From Rhizobium leguminosarum bv. trifolii WSM1325 (lineage in GTDB: Bacteria; Pseudomonadota; Alphaproteobacteria; Rhizobiales; Rhizobiaceae), in assembly GCA_000023185.1 (NCBI GenBank), contig CP001622.1:930001-994000 (forward strand): a DNA stretch of 64,000 bases, given 5' to 3'. Below the pieces are notes generated by a model. It made no database searches and was not told where the DNA came from. It saw only the letters and a program-made list of their open reading frames with translations. Below are positions 42,998 to 51,750 of this stretch, one piece after another. How positions within the stretch are numbered: the first letter of the stretch is position 1; each line of letters opens with the position of its first letter. The position numbers were made by a program, and so were the translations under genes.

Positions 42998-45106
42998 TCA
43001 CATCTTCCCAGCAACCTTGATCGCAAACGCATACTCGAACGCGATCTCTTCCAGCCGCTGGAAGCGGCCCGAGGCGCCGCCGTGGCCGGCGTCCATGTTG
43101 GTCTTGAGCAGGATCGGCGCGTTGCCGGTCGTCTTGTCGCGCAGCTTCGCCACCCATTTGGCCGGCTCCCAATAGGTGACGCGCGGGTCGGTCAGGCCGC
43201 CGAGCGCCAGGATCGGCGGATAGGCTTTTGCGCCGACATTGTCATAGGGCGAGTAGGATGCGATCTGCTCGTATTCTTCCTGGCTGTCGATCGGGTTGCC
43301 CCATTCCGGCCATTCCGGCGGGGTGAGCGGCAAAGTGTCGTCGAGCATGGTGTTGAGCACGTCGACGAAGGGAACGGCGGCGATGAGGCCGGCGAACTTC
43401 TCCGGCGCCATGTTGGCAACCGCACCCATCAGCATGCCGCCGGCCGATCCGCCCTCGGCGATGATCTTCGCGTAAGAGGTGAACTTCTGTTGATTCAGAT
43501 AATCGGCCGCTGCGACGAAGTCCTTGAAGGTATTCGTCTTCTTGTCCATCTTGCCGTCTTCGTACCAGGAAAATCCCTTGTCCTTGCCGCCGCGGATATG
43601 GGCGATGGCATAGACGAAGCCGCGGTCGGCGAGCGACAGGCAGTTGGTGTTGAAGCCGGCTGGAATGGTGATGCCGTAGGCGCCATAGCCGTAGAGCAGG
43701 CAGGGGGCGCTGCCGTCGAGTGGGGTATCCCTGCGATAGAGCAGGGTGACCGGCACCTTCTCGCCATCCCATGCCGGGGCAAAGACGCGGCGGGTGACGT
43801 AGTCGTCGGGATTGTGGCCGGACGGCACTTCCTGCGTCTTCAATAGCGTGCGCTCGCGCGTCACCATGTTGTAGTCGTAGAGCTGCGACGGCGTCGTCAT
43901 CGACGAATAGGAGAAGCGGATGATATCCGAGTCATATTCCGCCGCGCCCTGCAGCCCCAGTGAATAGGCTTCCTCGGCGAAGGCGATCGCATGTTCCTCG
44001 CCGGTCTCCCGATTGCGGATCATGATCTGCGGCAGCCCGTCCTTGCGCTCCAGCCACAGAAGATGGCGGGCATAGGCCATGTGGCTGATAACGAGCGTGC
44101 CGGGCTTGTGGGCGACCACTTCGCGCCAGTTCTCTTTCACCGGATTGTCGACCGGCGCTTCCATGATCTTGAAATCCTTGGCGCCGCCGTCATTGGTGAG
44201 GATGTAGAAGACGTCGCCGCCCTCGGTCAGCGAATATTCGATGCCCTCTTCGCGTGCCGCCACCAGTTTCGGCTCGGCTGTCAGGTCCTTGGTCGACAGC
44301 AGCCGGTATTCGCTGGTCTCGTGGTCGTGAATGTCAATATAGATGAAATCGTCGAGCAGCGAGCCGCCGACGCCCATGAAGAAGCCGGCATCCGCTTCCT
44401 CATAGACCAGCCGGTCTTCCGACTGCGGCTGGCCGAGAATATGGTGGAACACCTTCGACGGCCGGTGATTCTCGTCGAGCGCCGAATAGAAGAAGCTCTT
44501 GCCGTCGGGCGCCCAGACGCCGCCGCCGCCGGTATTCTCGATCCGGTCGGCAAGGTCTTGCCCGGTCTGGAAGTCGCGCACCTGCAGCGTGAAGAACTCC
44601 GAACCCTTGTCGTCATAACCCCAGATGCCGCGGTTGTGGTCGCTGGTATGGTCGAGGCCGGCGAGGCGGAAATAGGCCTTGCCGGCCGCCTCCTTGTCGC
44701 CGTCGAGCAGCACGGTGCGGATCGTCTCGTCGGCGACGTTGCCGTCGCGGGCGATGCGGAAAAAGCGCGGCTGTTCGCCGCCTGTGACATAGAAGGTGCC
44801 ATAGGCATAGGCGCCATCCTTCATCGGCACCGAGCTGTCGTCTTCCTTGATACGGCCGCGCATTTCGGCAAACAGCACCTTCTGCAGCGGCTTGGTGTCC
44901 TCCATCGCGGCGTTCATATAGATGTTTTCAGCTTCGAGATGGCGGCGGATTTCAGGATCGAGGATCGACGGATCCTTGAACATCGCCTGCCAGTTATCGG
45001 CGCGCAGCCAGGCATAGTCGTCCGTGCGGGTAATGCCGTGGCGCGTATCGGAGATCGGCTTCTTCGGTGCGGCAGGCGGTGTCGGCAGGCTTTTGAAAAC
45101 GGACAA
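42998..45106 (-). CDS. ptrB: Oligopeptidase B (S9 family serine peptidase)
   Basis: 702 residues from a TTG start at 45106, which has GGAG 7 bp upstream. No ATG lies near the family-like N terminus SVFKSLPTPPAAPKKPISDT, whereas an upstream ATG would add 144 unlike residues. The N-terminal beta-propeller is followed by the alpha/beta-hydrolase domain. The catalytic Ser is in AEGGSAGGMLMG and the His in NMDAGHGGASGRF. It cleaves after Lys or Arg in short peptides, in the cytoplasm. DUF1697 and the 42803 repeat lie downstream. Confidence 0.9.
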   Translation of the reverse strand: MSVFKSLPTPPAAPKKPISDTRHGITRTDDYAWLRADNWQAMFKDPSILDPEIRRHLEAENIYMNAAMEDTKPLQKVLFAEMRGRIKEDDSSVPMKDGAYAYGTFYVTGGEQPRFFRIARDGNVADETIRTVLLDGDKEAAGKAYFRLAGLDHTSDHNRGIWGYDDKGSEFFTLQVRDFQTGQDLADRIENTGGGGVWAPDGKSFFYSALDENHRPSKVFHHILGQPQSEDRLVYEEADAGFFMGVGGSLLDDFIYIDIHDHETSEYRLLSTKDLTAEPKLVAAREEGIEYSLTEGGDVFYILTNDGGAKDFKIMEAPVDNPVKENWREVVAHKPGTLVISHMAYARHLLWLERKDGLPQIMIRNRETGEEHAIAFAEEAYSLGLQGAAEYDSDIIRFSYSSMTTPSQLYDYNMVTRERTLLKTQEVPSGHNPDDYVTRRVFAPAWDGEKVPVTLLYRRDTPLDGSAPCLLYGYGAYGITIPAGFNTNCLSLADRGFVYAIAHIRGGKDKGFSWYEDGKMDKKTNTFKDFVAAADYLNQQKFTSYAKIIAEGGSAGGMLMGAVANMAPEKFAGLIAAVPFVDVLNTMLDDTLPLTPPEWPEWGNPIDSQEEYEQIASYSPYDNVGAKAYPPILALGGLTDPRVTYWEPAKWVAKLRDKTTGNAPILLKTNMDAGHGGASGRFQRLEEIAFEYAFAIKVAGKM

Positions 45107-45356
45107 GGAATGGCTCCGGGTCGGAATGCGGGTTGGCAAGAGATAGAGGCGCGCCGCCGCCGGATCAAGCGGCAAGGGTGCGACAAGGCCGCGGATGACC
45201 TTCCACAGACAAGGAGGACGCCCGGCCCACCTTGCCTTGATGTCACCACAATATTTAAGAAAGTCCGCTATCTCAGTGAATTTGCACGTGCCAAGCTCCC
45301 GGCAAGCTGTCGGCGGTAGGGTAAGAATTGCAGAACAGTAAGGGATTTTCACCGCA

Positions 45357-45746
45357 ATGCCGAAACGTCTGGTCCTGTTTCTATCCCTCGCAAGCCTTGC
45401 TGCCCCCGCCTTTGCCGTCGATCCCGCCATCAAGAAGCAGCTGGAAAAACTCGATCCCTCGACCCGCCTGGAACAGAGCTGCGACACCGAGGCGATGAGC
45501 CGTATCAACAAGGACAGCACCGGCTTCAAGCCCGACAAGGTGATCGCTTACACCTTCAAGGACCCGATCCCCGGCGACAATTCGCTGGACGCGCCGGGTG
45601 CGGTCTTCCGCAGCAAGGGCGACTGGTACCATCTCTCCTACAATTGCATCACCGGTCCGCAGCATATCAACGTGCGCGAACTCAATTATGAGATCGGCGA
45701 GAAGGTGCCGCGCGAGAAGTGGGACAAGTACTATCTCTATGACTGA
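45357..45746 (+). CDS. DUF930 domain secreted protein
   Basis: 129 residues. The signal peptide MPKRLVLFLSLASLAAPAFA precedes VDPAIKK. The core LDPSTRLEQSCDTEAMSRI is the DUF930 signature; the later Cys in YNCITGPQHINV could pair with the first. Periplasmic; function unknown. It is divergent from ptrB. The gap to the polysaccharide deacetylase is 114 bp. Confidence 0.85.
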   Translation: MPKRLVLFLSLASLAAPAFAVDPAIKKQLEKLDPSTRLEQSCDTEAMSRINKDSTGFKPDKVIAYTFKDPIPGDNSLDAPGAVFRSKGDWYHLSYNCITGPQHINVRELNYEIGEKVPREKWDKYYLYD

Positions 45747-45860
45747 TGCGGTGATTGATGCGGTCCTGCCCGTCCAAGCGGCTACGGTGACATCCGGCCG
45801 CATGGCGCCGGGAGAGAGCCGCCGCTAAAATCGGCAGCTCGAATCATAGAAATCCATTAC

Positions 45861-46721
45861 ATGAACCGCATCCTGCTCGCTTCGGCGTTCCTTCTCGTCA
45901 ACATCTCCGCTGCATTCGCGGACGAAACCCCGTCAGCGCTGCCCGCCCCGGCCGCAGTCAGTCCGGTCGCGGCTGCAGTCAGTTCGGTCCCGGCTGCAGT
46001 CAGTCCGGTCCCGGCTGCAGTCAGTCCGGCCCCGAAGGCGTCGGCGCCAAAGCTTGTCGAGCCGCATCTGCACATCGCCCGCTCGAACCTTGTCGGCCAC
46101 GCTCGCATTGCGCTCACCTTCGATGCCTGCATGGGGCAGGCGGACGAGCGCATCCTTTCGACGCTGGTGCGTGAACGCATCCCGGCAACGATCTTCGTCA
46201 CCGCCCGCTGGCTGAAGCGCAATCCAGCAGCACTTGCCGTCTTCCTGCAAAACCCCGATCTCTTCGAACTCGAAAATCATGGCCAGAACCATATTCCGGC
46301 CGTCGACACGCCGACGCTGATTTATGGCATCGCGTCCGCCGGCTCGCCGCAGGCGGTGCGGCAGGAGGTCGAAGGCGGCGCTGCCGCCATGGTCGCAGCC
46401 GGCATCCCGGCGCCGCACTGGTTCCGGGGTTCGACCGCCAAATATGACCTGTCCGCCATCGGCGAGATTCGCGCCATGGGCTATCGCATTGCCGGTTATT
46501 CGGTAAACGGCGACGGCGGCTCGCTGCTTGGGGCTGTCATCACCGAAAAGCGCATCGCTTCCGCCAAGGACGGCGACGTCGTCATCTCCCACATCAACCA
46601 GCCGACCCATACGGCCGGCGAAGGGGTGGCGAAGGCGCTGGTCGATCTCAAGGCCAAGGGCACCCAATTCGTCCGCCTCCAGGATGTCGAGGACACCGGC
46701 GACGACAAAACGACCGAATAG
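45861..46721 (+). CDS. Secreted polysaccharide deacetylase (NodB-homology type)
   Basis: 286 residues. The signal peptide MNRILLASAFLLVNISAAFA precedes DE. A low-complexity linker made of four AAVSxVx units (about residues 31-58, from a 21 bp DNA repeat) leads to the catalytic domain. The first metal motif is ALTFDACMGQ (Asp then Ala where most have Asp) and the second ENHGQNHIP (His-x3-His). WFRGSTAKYDLSAIGEI and DGDVVISHINQPTH complete the family pattern. It probably deacetylates a cell-wall or exported glycan. Confidence 0.9.
   Translation: MNRILLASAFLLVNISAAFADETPSALPAPAAVSPVAAAVSSVPAAVSPVPAAVSPAPKASAPKLVEPHLHIARSNLVGHARIALTFDACMGQADERILSTLVRERIPATIFVTARWLKRNPAALAVFLQNPDLFELENHGQNHIPAVDTPTLIYGIASAGSPQAVRQEVEGGAAAMVAAGIPAPHWFRGSTAKYDLSAIGEIRAMGYRIAGYSVNGDGGSLLGAVITEKRIASAKDGDVVISHINQPTHTAGEGVAKALVDLKAKGTQFVRLQDVEDTGDDKTTE
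45951..46034 (+). repeat. In-frame 21 bp minisatellite, four copies
   Basis: Copies begin at 45951, 45972, 45993 and 46014, with the shared core GCAGTCAGTYCGGYCSCG. Each encodes AAVSPVP or a variant in the deacetylase linker. A multiple of three, so copy-number change keeps the frame. Confidence 0.95.
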
Positions 46722-46806
46722 AGCGTCCGAACCTCTTGCTTGTTTACCCCCGGAAAACGAATAATGCTGTTTTTGTTTGTTCGGTTGCGGGAACGTAGGG
46801 GAGCGC

Positions 46807-47364
46807 ATGTCTCGTGCGGTTTGGAATGTCGAAAGTGAAATTCGAAATGAGCTTCATCCCGCGGAAGTGGTTGTCTGGACAGGGCAGCCAAGTGCCTGGG
46901 GAACTTTCGTTTTTAAATGTCCCGATGTGCTTTTTGGCGTGATCTTCGTGATCGTGGGTTCCCCCGCGCTGTTGTGGGCAAATAACGGGGTTATCAGCAT
47001 CGATCAGCCAGCTGGAATCATGGGCATCATATTCCCCGGGATCTTCATGCTCATTGGCATCTCGACTATCGCGGGCGTGGTTTTCGATATGATCGCCACG
47101 AGTCGAACCGTTTACGCCGCCACCGATCGCAGGCTTCTCATCATTCGAAACATGATCAGGCGACGCGCGACGACGATAGCACCAACAGCCATCAACGTCG
47201 TGGAGGCCCGGGAAAAATGGGACCGCTCGGGAACCCTCACTTTCCGTCGGGAGGGAGACGGGGATAGCGTCAAAAAATTCGCCTTTATCGGTATCCCAAA
47301 CGTTCGCGAAGTGGCTAAGCATGTTGAAGAGTTGCGAATGAGTGCAAGAAAACAAGCCAGCTAG
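46807..47364 (+). CDS. Membrane protein with PH-like (bPH) domain
   Basis: 185 residues. Two hydrophobic segments at about 42-62 and 75-97. The end TVYAATDRRLLIIRNMIRR and the following strand pattern resemble the bacterial PH_2 domain, as do GQPSAWGT near the start. Function unknown; likely membrane-associated. The start is ATG 46807 rather than an upstream TTG. Codon choice is less GC-rich than in its neighbours. It follows the deacetylase by 85 bp. Confidence 0.72.
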   Translation: MSRAVWNVESEIRNELHPAEVVVWTGQPSAWGTFVFKCPDVLFGVIFVIVGSPALLWANNGVISIDQPAGIMGIIFPGIFMLIGISTIAGVVFDMIATSRTVYAATDRRLLIIRNMIRRRATTIAPTAINVVEAREKWDRSGTLTFRREGDGDSVKKFAFIGIPNVREVAKHVEELRMSARKQAS

Positions 47365-47376
47365 ACGACTGAAATT

Positions 47377-48675
47377 TCAGCGCCTTTGGCTTTCCGTCTC
47401 GCTTCTATGCATTCCCGAATGAAAGCGCGCCAAACCCGGCCCATCCCTGTCGAGCGCAAAATCTTCGAACCAGTCGCGATGCATGCCGGCCAGCATGGCG
47501 CCGATCATCTGCGCGGCGAGATAGGAAAAGGTGATGCCGTTGCCGCCGTAGCCATAGGCTGCGAAGACATGCGGCGTCTCCGGCACCGGGCCGATCAGCG
47601 GCAGACCGTCGACCGTCTCGCCGAAAGTGCCGCACCAGGCGTGTTCCACCCGCGTATCGGCTTTCGGCCACAGCCGCTTCATCTTCTCCTGGATTGCCAT
47701 GGTCTTTGCCGGCAGCTTGCGGTCGCGCGCCTCCGCATCGATCGTCTCGTCATCTTCGCCGCCGGCGACGATGCGATTGTCCGCCGTCGTGCGCATGTAG
47801 AGATAGGGGTGGCTGTCCTCCCAGATCAGCGCCCTGTCACGCCAGAAATTTGCCGGGTCCTGCGGCACGGTGGCGAGCGCCCAGCTCGAAGTCGACCGGT
47901 GCAGCTTCGGCATGTCGAGGCCCGGCATCGAATAGCCGGTCGCCAGCACGACATGCCGCGCCTCGATGACGTGGCCTCCATCGGTCTCTGCCGTGACGTG
48001 GTCGCCTTCGCTGTGCAGCGCGGTCACGGAAGCGTCGAGCAGCCGCGCGCCGCGCCGCACCGCCATCTCAATCAGGGCCCAGGTCAGAAGCAGCGGATCG
48101 CACTCCGCCGAACCCGGCGAATAGATCGCGCCATCCCGGTCGAGTTCGAATTGTGTGAAGAGATCGGGATGTTCGAGATAGACACCGGGCAGGCCCGCCC
48201 GGCGGCGAAGCTGGCGCTCCTCCAAGAGGTCGCGTGCGCCTTCGCGGCCGTCGGCCAGATAGAGCGTGTTGCGCGGCCGGAAGCTGCAGACGATGCCGTT
48301 TGCGGCGATCAGCTTGGAAAGGCCGGCGACCGCGGCACCACTGCGGCGGTAGATGCCGGCGGCGCGCTCGAAGCCGTAATAATCCTCGAGTTCGGTGAGT
48401 GTGCTGTCGATTTCCCATTGCAGCATCGCCGTGCTCGCCGCAGTGCTGCCGAAACCGGGCTCCTCGCGGTCGATGATCGCCACCGAAAAACCGCGTGCCG
48501 TCAGATGTTCGGCAACCAATGCGCCGGTGATGCCGCCGCCGATCACGGCGACGTCGGTGGAAAAGCTCTGCTCGATCGGCCGCCATTCCGGCCGTATACC
48601 GCTCTTCCCCCAGAGAGAACGGCCGCTCACCATCTGGTCGTGATCGGATTCGGCAAGATCGAGATCAGATGCCAC
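47377..48675 (-). CDS. FAD-dependent amino acid oxidase/deaminase-like protein (DAO family)
   Basis: 432 residues. The FAD motif is DVAVIGGGITGALVAEHL near residue 41-58 and the second GSTAASTAMLQWEID. The C-terminal GFETVDGLPLIGP-like stretch (FGETVDGLPLIGPVPE) and YGYGGNGITFS are typical of DAO proteins related to glycine oxidase and PuuB/OrdL. It probably oxidises a secondary or primary amine with O2. It is convergent with the bPH gene and 18 bp upstream of the AI-2E gene end. Confidence 0.9.
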   Translation of the reverse strand: MASDLDLAESDHDQMVSGRSLWGKSGIRPEWRPIEQSFSTDVAVIGGGITGALVAEHLTARGFSVAIIDREEPGFGSTAASTAMLQWEIDSTLTELEDYYGFERAAGIYRRSGAAVAGLSKLIAANGIVCSFRPRNTLYLADGREGARDLLEERQLRRRAGLPGVYLEHPDLFTQFELDRDGAIYSPGSAECDPLLLTWALIEMAVRRGARLLDASVTALHSEGDHVTAETDGGHVIEARHVVLATGYSMPGLDMPKLHRSTSSWALATVPQDPANFWRDRALIWEDSHPYLYMRTTADNRIVAGGEDDETIDAEARDRKLPAKTMAIQEKMKRLWPKADTRVEHAWCGTFGETVDGLPLIGPVPETPHVFAAYGYGGNGITFSYLAAQMIGAMLAGMHRDWFEDFALDRDGPGLARFHSGMHRSETESQRR

Positions 48676-48693
48676 TGAAGTTCCCCCGGTTGA

Positions 48694-49884
48694 TCATTTC
48701 GGCAACTGCGGCTGCGGTTTTTCCTCGATCAGCAATTCGTCGATGATAGTCATGACGATCAACGAAAGCGGCAGCGCCAGCATGGCGCCGACGGCGCCCC
48801 ACATCCAGGTCCAGAACAGGATGGCGAGGAAGACGACGAAGGGATTGATTTCCAGCCGCCGTCCCATCACCGCCGGGAAGATCAGGTTCTCCATGAGCAG
48901 ATGCACGGTGAAGAAGGCTGCGGCCGGCATCAGGCCGATAAGGAGGCCATCATGGGTGAGGATGCCGGCGACGGCGACGGCAAGCGTCATCAGTGTGATG
49001 CCGAGATAGGGGATGAAGCTCGACAGGAAGGCGAAGAAGCCCCAGAGCACCGGGGCCGACAGCCCGCCGGCATAGGCGATGACAGTCATGACCACGCCGA
49101 GCCCGACATAGATCAGCGAGGCCGTGGCGAAATAGAAGCCGAGCACCTGCTCGACAGCGTTGATGACACGGATCGCCGCCAGGCGCTGTGTGCGGGTGCG
49201 GAAGGTCATGATGATCGTCTTGCGCAGATTGACCCGACCAGCGAGGAAGAACAGCAGCGCCGCAAAGAAAATCAATCCCTGCACCAGGGCCGGCGTTAGG
49301 CTGGTGGTCACGACATGCAGCACGTTGCCGGTGTTCTCGAGCAACGCGCCGATCGACATCGACCCGCTTTCGAATGTCGCCGGCGTGATATGCAGCCATC
49401 TGATGCGCTCCAGATAAGGCATGACGCGGTTGATGGTTCGCTCGGCGAAGGCGGGGCCTTCATTGGCCAGCGTCATTAGCGGGTCGGCAAGCGAGTTGAT
49501 CAACAGGAAGATCACCAGCGCCACACTGCTTGACAGGATGAAGGCGTTGGCAAGCCGCGGCACCCCCATCCTGCTGAGCTTTTCTGCCGCCATGCCGAGG
49601 ATCATGCCGACGACGACGGCAAGCGTGATGGGAATGAGGATCAGCGACATCAGATAGACGGCGGCAAGGAAGAGAATGCCGAAGATGCCGATGATCGCCC
49701 AGGCCATGCTGACGTCGAGCCCGTCCTTTTCCAGCCGGTGCAGCGGTGGCGGCGGCAACTCTTCGGCTGCCTCCTTCAGCGACTGTGCCCAGGCGCTGGT
49801 GTGGCGTTCGCCGATGGCGATCTTCTTTGCTTGTTTGCGGATGCCGTTGGCGATGCCCATGCGGTGAGGTCCCCGAAGCCCCAT
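48694..49884 (-). CDS. AI-2E family transporter
   Basis: 396 residues, about eight hydrophobic segments. The N-terminal 50 residues are soluble and Pro-rich (ELPPPPLHR). The family core AAEKLSRMGVPRLANAFIL, the long amphipathic region and the C-terminal half FAFLSSFIPYLGITLMT, MENLIFPAVMGRRLEINPF and LFWTWMWGAVGAMLALPL identify the AI-2E/PerM permease family. Despite the name, members include Na+/H+ antiporters; substrate is unknown here. The start has GAGGAAGT just upstream. The oxidase gene lies 18 bp downstream, so an operon is likely. Confidence 0.9.
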   Translation of the reverse strand: MGLRGPHRMGIANGIRKQAKKIAIGERHTSAWAQSLKEAAEELPPPPLHRLEKDGLDVSMAWAIIGIFGILFLAAVYLMSLILIPITLAVVVGMILGMAAEKLSRMGVPRLANAFILSSSVALVIFLLINSLADPLMTLANEGPAFAERTINRVMPYLERIRWLHITPATFESGSMSIGALLENTGNVLHVVTTSLTPALVQGLIFFAALLFFLAGRVNLRKTIIMTFRTRTQRLAAIRVINAVEQVLGFYFATASLIYVGLGVVMTVIAYAGGLSAPVLWGFFAFLSSFIPYLGITLMTLAVAVAGILTHDGLLIGLMPAAAFFTVHLLMENLIFPAVMGRRLEINPFVVFLAILFWTWMWGAVGAMLALPLSLIVMTIIDELLIEEKPQPQLPK

Positions 49885-50060
49885 TACTTCCTCACGGAAA
49901 CGCGCCGATAGGGTTCCGGTTCCTCAAGGGTGTGACAATGTGGCGCGGTGCACGTGAAGGCGCACCGCATTGGCGCCCTTTGCCGTCCGGCGTGCAACCG
50001 AAGCAGGACGATTTCCGCCGTTATTCCTTCAACCGGAGGGCTGAACCGTTGTTGCAGGAG

Positions 50061-51026
50061 TTACGCCGAAAGCGTCAGGCCGATGCCCCAGGGATCTTTC
50101 AAGAACACGCCGCCGTCGCGCTTCTCACTGTTGATCTCAAGCGCATCGAGCTTGGAGACCGCCGCATCCAGCGTCGCCTTGTCGTTGAAACGGACCTTGT
50201 AGTCCGAAAGCCCGGTCATGTTGCCGGCGCGTGCCGTGGCGCCTCGGCTGTTCCAGATATTGGCGCCGAGATGGTGGTGGTAGCCGCCGCTCGCAAAGAA
50301 GCTCGCGCCCGGATAACGCGCCATCAGCTTGAGGCCGAGGACGTCACGGTAGAAGGCGTCGGCCTGCGGGATGTCGCCGACCTGCAGATGCAGATGGCCG
50401 ATCGCCGTCCCCGCAGCCATGCCGTCCCAGCGCTCATCAGGCGCGCTGTTGTAGAGCGCCTGCAGGTCGAGGCGAAGCGTCGCCATCTCCACCATGCCGT
50501 CCTCATGGAATTTCCATTGTTCGTGCGGGCGGTCGGCATAGATCTCGATGCCGTTGCCTTCCGGATCGGAAAGATAGATCGCTTCGCTGACCAGATGGTC
50601 CGAGGCGCCGTCGAGCGTGACGTTATTCTGTGCCGCGTGGCGCAGCCAGCGTGCGAGCTCCGTCCGGTCCGGCATCAGGAAGGCGGTGTGGAAAAGGCCT
50701 GCGGCATTGCGCGGCGCGATCATGGCATTCTTTGCGGTGGTCAGCGTCAGCAAAGGCAGGTCGCCGACACCCAGCACTTCGCCGCTCGCCGTCTTCTCGA
50801 TCACCTTCAGGCCGAGCATCGATTGGTAGAAGCCGGAAACCAGACCGAGGTCGGTCACAATCAGATGCGACTGGTCGATATAGGCGGGTCGCGTCAGCGC
50901 ATAGGAAGTTTCGGTCGTCATGGATTGGTCTCCTGCCTCTGAATTGGCCCTTGAGATAGAAGGCGTACCGGCGGTGGCGGCAAATGTGCCGCCTGCAGCA
51001 AGCCCGAGGAAGTTTCGCCGGTTCAT
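50061..51026 (-). CDS. VOC family protein (catechol 2,3-dioxygenase-like) with Tat signal
   Basis: 321 residues from ATG 51026. The N terminus MNRRNFLGLAAGGTFAATAG is a textbook twin-arginine signal. It is followed by two VOC/glyoxalase modules: YIDQSHLIVTDLGLVSGFYQ with DHLVSEAIYLSDPEGNGIEIY, and AIGHLHLQVGDIPQADAFYR with GYHHHLGANIW and DPWGIGLTL. His and Glu metal ligands are present. An internal ATG at 50921 (MTTETSYALT) would give an ordinary cytoplasmic form and also has a GGAG upstream. Whether one or both starts are used is unknown. Confidence 0.85.
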   Translation of the reverse strand: MNRRNFLGLAAGGTFAATAGTPSISRANSEAGDQSMTTETSYALTRPAYIDQSHLIVTDLGLVSGFYQSMLGLKVIEKTASGEVLGVGDLPLLTLTTAKNAMIAPRNAAGLFHTAFLMPDRTELARWLRHAAQNNVTLDGASDHLVSEAIYLSDPEGNGIEIYADRPHEQWKFHEDGMVEMATLRLDLQALYNSAPDERWDGMAAGTAIGHLHLQVGDIPQADAFYRDVLGLKLMARYPGASFFASGGYHHHLGANIWNSRGATARAGNMTGLSDYKVRFNDKATLDAAVSKLDALEINSEKRDGGVFLKDPWGIGLTLSA

Positions 51027-51145
51027 TCTCTGAGGTCCCCTCGGTTGCCGTACTTGATCTCTATATGGCGCATCTCGATTGTTCACAGAAGATCTGTTTT
51101 TGAGGATGAAGCGTTGAGCAGGCGTTGACGATGACTTGCGCCCAC

Positions 51146-51159
51146 TTGATCGCGATCAA
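51146..51159. promoter_or_regulatory. FNR/FixK anaerobox
   Basis: TTGAT-CGCG-ATCAA is a perfect match to the TTGAT-N4-ATCAA consensus of FnrN/FixK proteins. Its centre lies 62 bp before ATG 51215, a geometry that allows class II activation with a start near 51194. Confidence 0.85.
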
Positions 51160-51214
51160 TGCGTTCATATCTTCTTTAGAGAAAGCTTATGCATCGCAGT
51201 CATGGAGGGAAGCC

Positions 51215-51634
51215 ATGTACAGAAAGATCATCGTAGCGATCGCGCTCGGCGGCATCGACAAGGGAGAAAAAATCCTCCGCAAGGCCGCGTCCTTGCTCGA
51301 CGAAGGCGGCGAGATCATCGCGCTCAATGTTGTCGAGGATGTGCCGAGTTATGTCGCGATCGAACTGCCGGCCAACATGGTCGAGGACGCCATGAAGGAT
51401 GGCCGCGAGAAGCTGGAAGCACTGATCGCCGCAGCCGGCGTCACGGCAACCATCGAGATCCGCAACGGCCCGCCGGCCAAAGCGATCATTTCGGCCGCCG
51501 AAAGCCACGGCGCTGACCTGATTATCGTCGCCTCGCACGTTCCGGACTTTTCCAACTACTTCATCGGCGCCACCGCCGATCGGGTCGTGCGCCATGCCAA
51601 ATGCTCGGTGCTCGTCGACCGGCAGAAGGTTTGA
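51215..51634 (+). CDS. Universal stress protein (UspA family)
   Basis: 139 residues, single UspA domain, starting MYRKIIVAIALGGIDKGEKI. The nucleotide-binding G-2x-G-9x-G(S/T) pattern is present only in part (GPPAKAI and IGATADRVVRHAKCSVLV). GGAGGG precedes the ATG. A perfect FixK/FNR box upstream predicts induction in low oxygen or bacteroids, as reported for other rhizobial usp genes. Cytoplasmic. Confidence 0.92.
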   Translation: MYRKIIVAIALGGIDKGEKILRKAASLLDEGGEIIALNVVEDVPSYVAIELPANMVEDAMKDGREKLEALIAAAGVTATIEIRNGPPAKAIISAAESHGADLIIVASHVPDFSNYFIGATADRVVRHAKCSVLVDRQKV

Positions 51635-51750
51635 TTTTTGCGCCACTGCGGCCTGTCACGAAGATTTACCGCCCGTGCGCTTTGCCGCAGTTGCACCTCC
51701 GTCCGTTCGATGCGACGATTGCAATCGGGGTATGAAACGGATTGGCGTGC

